Shown here: positions 57,872 to 64,000 of the stretch, piece after piece
Position numbering within the stretch: the stretch's first letter is position 1
Layout of the letters: each line of letters starts with the position of its first letter
Origin: Basidiobolus meristosporus CBS 931.73
Lineage: Eukaryota; Basidiobolomycota; Basidiobolomycetes; Basidiobolales; Basidiobolaceae
NCBI GenBank assembly: GCA_002104905.1
Contig: MCFE01000015.1
Span: forward strand, 186,001-250,000
DNA: 64,000 nt
Direction of reading: 5' to 3'
Made by a program: the position numbers and the translations under genes
The notes under the pieces: model-generated
What the model was told of the DNA's origin: nothing
Database searches by the model: none
Seen by the model: the letters and a program-made list of their open reading frames with translations, nothing else

Positions 57872-60620
57872 ATGTTTCATACCACCGCTCATACAATCAT
57901 TCTCACAACCATCGTTAATACCACCTCATCGCCCACATGTACAAACTACAGCAAGCATTATGTAAATACTCACTATTAATAAATCAGGCAGCCAAGCCTT
58001 GAAACAGCAATTTACATAATACAAATTTAAGCTTTACTGTTCTCGGTATGCTAATTAGCCGACATTTATCCACTAGCTGATCATTGAAATGTGTTAGGAA
58101 ATAAGGCTACCCAGTCAAGGATAGAATTTCTAAATATTCCTTCTAGATGCAAAGAGTCCTGGAGCTGGATAAGGTCTCGGATGATTTTGGAATCGGTACA
58201 TGAGATCACCTGAGGATACTCCATAACTGATTGGGTGCCTGAGTGCTTAATTTTCCACCCATGGTGGTTGGACAACAAGATAGCCTACAAATATGTACTA
58301 GATTCTAGAGTCCAGGATGCTGCTAGATATAGAAGGCCAAGGTAGCGGTCAAAGTGGGTGCTAATCGAGAATAGATATATTGTGGGTGATGATGGTGGGG
58401 TTGGCCTAAATATGAGCATTTCTTTGATGCACTAGTTGCTGATTTTACTGTTTGATCGAATTCCTTTCCCATTAATGTTCCCCATAAGCATTAGAAGGCA
58501 GCGGCCATATGGTGTATTATTTAGGGCAGGGTGATGTAATACGATCGAAGTCGAAATCATTCCTGGAATAGTCACTCCTGTTCAACCCATTCCTTCATTC
58601 AGGTTCCGGTATGTTGAGAATGGAAGGGATTTGTTGACATGGTCAGTTAATGTGTTTAATCCTCCTACGAGATTACGTGCAAATTTGTTTAAATTATGTG
58701 CCTAATACTCTGTATTTAGCAAGTGTTCTATCTATGATGTGGGCTCCCTCTGTGACGTCATACTGATCGATGGCAGCTCTGCCCTTACAAAGCCTGATTG
58801 GCCATTCCCGCTGATATCCCATATTCCTTGCCCATTTGACAGTGCAAAAAAAGAAAGATAAATGCCACATTTGGTAAGACGTACTGAGGATACTAATCTC
58901 TGTTGAAATTTGGTCGTGTAATTCCTGGTGGATTGGTTATGCTGAGGTAATCTTGATAAGATTAGAAATGGAGTGGAAGGCATTAACAGTTATGAGGAGT
59001 TATTAGTCCTGATATCGATACTCCATTATTGATGGGTTTCTATCCTTCCCATTATTGCCAACCATACCTCCTTTGTATGAGTAGATAATCCATATATATG
59101 CTAGTCTTTTGCATACGGAGAAAATAGTTAGACACAATTCACGGTATCGTTCATGCTTAGGAGTGGTCGGCATTTGGATGCTTCAAATGCCACAATCATG
59201 ATATGAGGTGCACCAAGTTACGGGCGCATATTACCCGGAAAGAAGTGAATGTACCTTAGACGAGTTGCCTATTTCATCTTTGGTGGCCCATTGTACACAA
59301 TTTTTCATCGTGTGTCTGCTTATTCTTGACGCTTCAACATAGCCCACGTGACAGGATGATGGTTTCACACAGCGTTTACAAATTCTGAGAATTGGTAATT
59401 TGTCGCTTGGTTTCCAGAAAAGTAAGGTAAAGAGACCTGCTCAAATGAGCATTAATCGACGCGTTATCAGATTCTAGTTGGTGTTATCTTTACATATTTA
59501 ACCCTTGAGATAATGGGTTAGTGACAGGGAGCTCACCAGATTGAACATATCTGCTAGGTATATTACCTCGGTTGTGAGTCAACACTGAGGTGTGAAAATT
59601 TCCAAATTACATGAACATCAATTAGCCATAAACACTCGCTTGACGCATTTTTTGTGGCTGTTTCAATTCTTTCTTGGTATGGCCGCAGTGGGTACCGATG
59701 TTACCATCCAACTAACGACAGCTCGATTTATTTACCAAGGACTAAGGTAGGAGTTCTTCAGGAGTAATGTTACCGGGGGTCTTCCTGTTCACCTTTCAAA
59801 AGTCCATGGTATAGGTGTTGTCACTCACTGAAACGCGCTGGTAACGGGGGCCTCTAAGTTTTGCCCAGTTTGCCCATTGACTCGAATGAGTGTGCTGGAC
59901 CCGCAGCAATTGAATTTGTAATCCTTGACGATGGCTCCACTGGAGAAAGTGATCAGTGCGCAACCTTGCTTGTGAATGCGAGGCCAAGGTAGCAGCTGAA
60001 GCAAGTGAAGTGAAGGAAAAGATATTGTACTTTACAATGTTGTTTCGTTGGATTGTTAAGTGCGTTCATTACGCTTATATAGAGGTCACCGGATTGAATG
60101 TCCTGTTTATGCTAATTTCTTGAGGATAGTCGTTTTACGCAATATACTGAAAGAATAAGACATACAACTGTTAGAATTTGGTAAGGAAAGGAGGGAAACG
60201 GAAATGATTCACAGCTTGCTAGGAGCATCGACACACAGTCAGGGTGTGTGCTATATATCATGGGGAACTTGTGAATTCTTAATCGATATTGCACCCGCTT
60301 GATTGTTAGAGTTAGTAAGTAGTGAATCATGTGTTGCAGCGTCTGATAGAGTTTGTGTGGCTAACATAACTGCAATACAATACCACTACTGTAGTAATTT
60401 TTGTATTTGCGCCTAAATGTTTACATCGACTTGGTCTAGGACCTTTACTATTCCCTAATCACTTGGAAAATATTTAATGGTCACTACTAGAATGCCATAT
60501 AAAATCAGCATAAATCCAAGATTAAATAAAATGGTATATCAAAAATGGGGGTTACGGCACATATTAAAACATTCAACTATTATTTTTAGATATTTTATAT
60601 TTTGTATTTACCCATAGAAA
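57872..60620. other. Gene-poor AT-rich region
   Basis: About 2.7 kb without a convincing gene apart from the possible relic at 59825-60040. One isolated TTATCAGAT lies at 59464. Near 60395-60440 a stretch with GCGCCTAAATGTTTACAT resembles GCACCTAAATATTTACCT at 61020-61037, hinting at more repeat-derived DNA here. Confidence 0.4.
59825..60040 (-). pseudogene. Possible relic of a small secreted Cys-containing protein
   Basis: A TATA box (TATATAAG on the minus strand, about 60074-60081) precedes a signal-peptide-like frame (NIFSFTSLASAATLA, about 60030-59975) that lacks an ATG. A different frame then reads KQGCALITFSSGAIVKDYKF, NCCGSSTLIRV and NGQTGQNLEAP, ending at a possible GTGAGT donor. The frame shift and missing start point to decay, or to a very short unrecognised exon. 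Confidence 0.3.
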
Positions 60621-60624
60621 TTAT

Positions 60625-60776
60625 GAGGGGAGGGAAAGTCACAATTGCAGTGAAATCTTTATTCTGCTAAGTAGTTGCAAAAAATCACTAAAGTTTAAAA
60701 ATTAAGAAGCCAACTAAGAGTATTTAAATCTCTTAAGTAAATAATCAAACTTAACGTTAGTTTCTTGGGTAATAAT
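60625..60776 (-). mobile_element. LINE 3'-tail fragment E
   Basis: Plus-strand start GAGGGGAGGGAAAGTCAC, then GTGAAATCTTTATT and AAGAAGCCAAC. These are the same landmarks as the 3' tails at 60777, 61324, 62022 and 62741. It is AT-rich, truncated and without coding sequence. Confidence 0.6.
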
Positions 60777-61010
60777 TAGGGGAAGGATAGTCACAAAGGT
60801 AAGTGAAACATTTATTTGAATTCAGATAAGTCTAACTACAAATAAAGAAGCCAGCTGGGAATTAAAAGTTCCAATTGTAAAGACTAAGTTGAATATAAAT
60901 AAATCTAATCTAAAGTTAAGGCAGTATCCCAAAATACACTGGGATTCAGGTTCATGGGAGAGAAGTAGATGAGCCTGAGAGATGTAATAATATTCTAGGT
61001 AATGTAAAAA
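60777..61010 (-). mobile_element. LINE 3'-end fragment D
   Basis: Tail AGGGGAAGGATAGTCAC, then CTACAAATAAAGAAGCCAGC. It aligns with fragment C (from 61324) for about 230 bp, including the region ending ATGAGCCTGAGAGATGTAAT, then diverges. This is a 5'-truncated copy of the same family as C. Confidence 0.7.
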
Positions 61011-61323
61011 CTTGTAATTGCACCTAAATATTTACCTAACTTGGTCACTTAAATCATTACTTGCAAATACTAGAAAATTCTGAGTATAATCTTTGTTGAG
61101 ATTTATTTAGAATATCTTTACCAAGACATTAGGTAATGTTGTGCATCAACATTTAAACTTGGCCAATTTCACTCCGTCAGAAAATCTAGTACCCTAACTG
61201 ATTTTCCCTCACCCAAACATAACTAATCCCTGTTATGGTTTATTTTATCACTTCTCAGAATCTATTTTTAGCTGTCACCCCTGATCAATTTTCAAGTGGC
61301 CCTTATGTCCTCAACTGATCTGC

Positions 61324-62021
61324 TAGGGGAGGGAAAGTCGCCAAGGTAGGTGAAATCATTATTTGATTTCAGACAAGTCTAACTACAAATAAAGAAGCTA
61401 GCAGGGAATACAAGATTCCCAGGGTAAACACTAAGTTGAATATGAATAAATCTAAGCTAAAGTTAAGGTGGTATCCCTGAGTACACTGGAGTTCAGATTC
61501 ATGGGGGAATGAAGTAAATAAGCTTGAGAGATATAATAATCTTTCAGGAAGTGGGTAACAGCAGGTGAAGGGGAGTTTTTGATAAGTGAAGTTAATCTTG
61601 AGAGCAGAGATTCTTCTAATGAGAAGGTCTTGTAAACTGGAGAATCAGGAAACTCTTTAAAGGCATGGTCAGTGGGTTTCCAGAAAAACAGGTTAGAGAC
61701 ATTTTGAGAGAATTGTTTAGCAATACCTATGTCAAGTACTGCCTCCAGAGTGTGATGGTTGATCAATTACATGTCAACAATCTTGGATAAATTGTAACCT
61801 TGTTGCTTGAGATACATCCTATGCTCAGATATGGGAATAAACTCCACATTGGCAAAGTAGCAGACAGCCCAGGCAGTAGCAGGAGGCAAATCAGAAGTGG
61901 CAGGAAACCTTCTTTTAGTCTTGGGAGGAGCAGCAGGATGTCTTGAGGAAGCAGGAACAGACTTTTTGACAGTTTCAGAGTAGGAAGAGTGAGCAGGAGC
62001 AGATGATTCTTGGGGAGTCTT
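61324..62021 (-). mobile_element. LINE fragment C with ORF1-like coding remnant
   Basis: On the minus strand one frame runs from about 62020 to 61452, interrupted by one TAA (about 61776). Upstream it is P/S/A/K-rich (KTPQESSAPAHSSYSETVKK), then more ordered (WAVCYFANVEFIPISEH). After the stop it continues INHHTLEAVLDIGIAKQFSQ and KEFPDSPVYKTFSLEESLLS. This composition fits a gag-like ORF1 of a non-LTR element. It is joined directly to a LINE-type 3' tail with no reverse transcriptase between. Its 5' edge abuts the tail of fragment B. Confidence 0.6.
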
Positions 62022-62740
62022 AGGGGGAGACAGTCACCCACAGGTCAAATCTTTATTTCAGTTGAAACAAAGAAGCCAGTGCTACTGTTGTAGCTTTGAT
62101 ACAAGAGTGTGTAGCTGAGGGGAATTTGCAGGTAGGTTAACAAGAAGTGATGATAGTTCTTCAGTGCACAAGACACTGTTCAGGGGGCAGGGGGGTAGCA
62201 AGAGGGGTAAGAATGATTTGTGAACAACATTAATGAGGGGAATATAATAAGGATTGATATTCATCATAAAGGGAGTGTGCTGCTTCAGATATTGCTGCCA
62301 AAGGTCTGTCAAGTACTTCAGGTAGGCCAGCTTGGGTTTTTCTGACTGCAGAATATAGTGAGCAAACTTCTTGACTTCAGGATCTCCAAGTATAGTTCTC
62401 CAGCAGGAGCCAGGTGTAGTGTGGTGTGTTCTCTTCCAGGTCTTAATCAGTGGGTTGATGCAGTGGTGAAGTCTGAGATATAATCTGGTTTTAAGGTAGA
62501 GTAGTCTGATCTTGTAGGGCATAAACCCAAAAGCACCAAGAATAGTATGTCCGTAGGGGCATTCAGGCAGACAAGGCACCAGGGATGTAATGCATCAGAC
62601 TGCAAACCTGTCAAGTTTAGTGCAGTCTCTAGAAGTAAGAGAGAGAAGTGGTAAGCCAAATTCCAGGGCAGGGATGACAAACTACTTGAGTAGAAGGAGG
62701 CAGCTGGGAGCTGAAGTTGTAGGAGGAGTTACAGCCAGTA
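62022..62740 (-). mobile_element. LINE fragment B, 5'-truncated RT-ORF end plus tail
   Basis: Near-identical to the last 720 bp of fragment A. The coding frame matches A (for example TTSAPSCLLLLK, then PYKIRLLYLKTRLYLRLHHC), but with a TAG at 62683-62685 and a TGA at 62595-62597, so it is dead. Conversely it reads CAG where A has a stop. The 5' edge is sharp: homology to A ends at CAGCCAGTA (62740), and the tail of A begins at the next base. Confidence 0.9.
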
Positions 62741-64000
62741 GGGGGGAGACAGTCACCAACAGGTGAAATCTTTATTTCAGTTGAAACAAAGAAGCCAGCA
62801 CTACTGTTGTAGCTTTGATACAAGAGCGTGTAGCTGAGGGGAATTAGTAGGTACATTAATAAGAAGTGATGATAGTTCTTCAGTGCTCAAGACACTGTTC
62901 AGTGGGAAGGGGGGTAGCAAGAGAGGTAAGAATGACTTGTGAACAACATTAATGAGGGGAATGTGATAAGGATTGATATTCATCATAAAGGGAGTGTGCT
63001 GCTTCAGATATTGCTGCCAAAGGTCTTTCAAGTACTTTAGGTAGGCCAGGTTGGGGTTGTCTGACTACAGAATATATTGAGCAAACTTCTTGACTTCAGG
63101 ATCTCCAAGTGTAGTTCTCCAGCAGGAGCCAGGTGTAGTGTGGTGTGTTCTCTTCCATGCCTTAATCAGTAGGTTGTTGCAGTGGTGAAGTCTGAGATAT
63201 AATCTGATTCTAAGGTAGAGAAGTCTGATCTTATAGGGCATAAACCCAAAAGCACCAAGAATAGCATGTCTGTAGGGGCATTCAGGCAAATGAGGCACCA
63301 AGGAGGTAATGCACCATACTGCAAACTTGTCAAGCTTAGTGCAGTCTCTGGAAGTAAGAGAAAGAAGTGGTAAGCCAAATTCCAGGACAGGGGAGACAAA
63401 CTGCTTGAGTAGAAGGAGGCAGCTGGAAGCTGAAGTTGTAGGAGGAGTAACAGCCAGTAGCTTATGGAGTGCCTGTCTTGCCAGGATAATTATCTTCTTC
63501 AGGTGTGCTCCAGAGTCTAGTCCAGCAGGAAGGAAAGGAAAGTCAAGATATGTAGCAGAAACCTGGGCAGGTAGAGTGGAGTTCTCCAAATTGATAGGGC
63601 AGCCCAAAGGTACTGTCTTTGCAATGGAAAGCTGGAGATTATTCTTCTGCAGATACTGGTGGATGGTCTGGGAGTCTTGTTGCACATTGGAGGAGGAAAT
63701 TCTGATGTCATCAGCAAAGAGGGTAACCAGGCAGTCAGCTGAGAGTCTTGGGAAATCATTCAGAAAGATGGCAAACAGTATAGGACCAAGCACAGAGCCT
63801 TGAACCACTCCATTAGGAACTGAGAGCACAGCTGATTGCTCACTTGGGTGCAGAATTCTTGCTTGTGGATCCAGAAACAGAGACCTGACAAGGAGGGTGA
63901 GAGAGGTACTGGAGAAGCATTGCAACTTGGACCAAAGTAGATTTCTGTCAACTGAATCAAAGGCCTTAGTAATATCAAACAGAACAGAGGGATACTTGCA
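62741..64000 (-). mobile_element. LINE (non-LTR retrotransposon), copy A, continues past window
   Basis: Reverse-transcriptase ORF, open from 64000 down to 63068 on the minus strand. Motif A (LFDITKAFDSVDRNLLW), motif B (NGVVQGSVLGPILFAIFLND) and motif C (VTLFADDIRI, the catalytic FADD box) are intact. Next come thumb-like and cysteine/histidine-containing sequences (TTPGSCWRTTLGDPEVKKF). A TAG at 63065-63067 interrupts the frame, which otherwise continues to a stop at 62801. The 3' tail (plus strand GGGGGGAGACAGTCACC) is at 62741. The element copies itself through RNA by target-primed reverse transcription; this copy looks recently inactivated. The endonuclease, if present, lies beyond the window. 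Confidence 0.9.

Overview
The window is nuclear DNA from a filamentous fungus. Genes are split by many short introns (about 50-65 nt) with GTRNGT donors, CTRAY branch sites and YAG acceptors. The gene content is fungal: NCA2, CSF1, a Pho80-type cyclin, a Medusa-type regulator and CreA/Mig1-type zinc fingers. An FHF-complex subunit, an orphan 7TM protein and old non-LTR retrotransposons fit a non-yeast, possibly early-diverging lineage. I cannot name the species from the sequence.

Layout. 1-14.8 kb: 3' end of NCA2; a very large CSF1/BLTP1-type lipid-transfer gene (15 exons, about 3,341 aa); a small membrane ORF; an intron-split PCC1 (KEOPS); and a CS-domain gene sharing a 206-bp divergent promoter with PCC1. 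15.6-22.7 kb: a cyclin, a bHLH factor (Ino4/MLX-like) and, convergent to it, an M16 zinc metalloprotease with an acidic insertion. 22.8-31.6 kb: a direct duplication of a Medusa-like (DUF7082) regulator. About 2.77 kb (exons 2-6, all introns and about 0.9 kb of 3' flank) is nearly identical between the copies, while first exons and promoters have diverged. 32.8-35.4 kb: an FHIP/RAI16-like gene. 35.4-41.5 kb: three related two-finger C2H2 genes in DNA strikingly rich in a short element, TTATCAGAT/ATCTGATAA. 41.9-46 kb: an aldo/keto reductase with one apparent GC-AG intron, a possible membrane-protein relic and an aquaglyceroporin. 46.9-57.9 kb: a coiled-coil/glutamine-rich orphan, SEN2, an orphan ORF, a histidine phosphatase, another orphan, RCL1 and a 7TM orphan. 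58-64 kb: gene-poor DNA with a possible secreted-protein relic, then at least five LINE 3' ends stacked head to tail on the minus strand.

Themes: RNA processing (SEN2, RCL1, PCC1) and transcriptional control (Medusa pair, three C2H2 factors, bHLH, cyclin) are well represented, but linkage does not imply one pathway. The most notable features are the motif-rich zinc-finger cluster, the Medusa pair with its sharp homology boundary, and the stacked LINE tails. Exon boundaries were read by eye from splice signals and reading frame. They are reliable where frame and family conservation agree, and less so at some termini, as noted.
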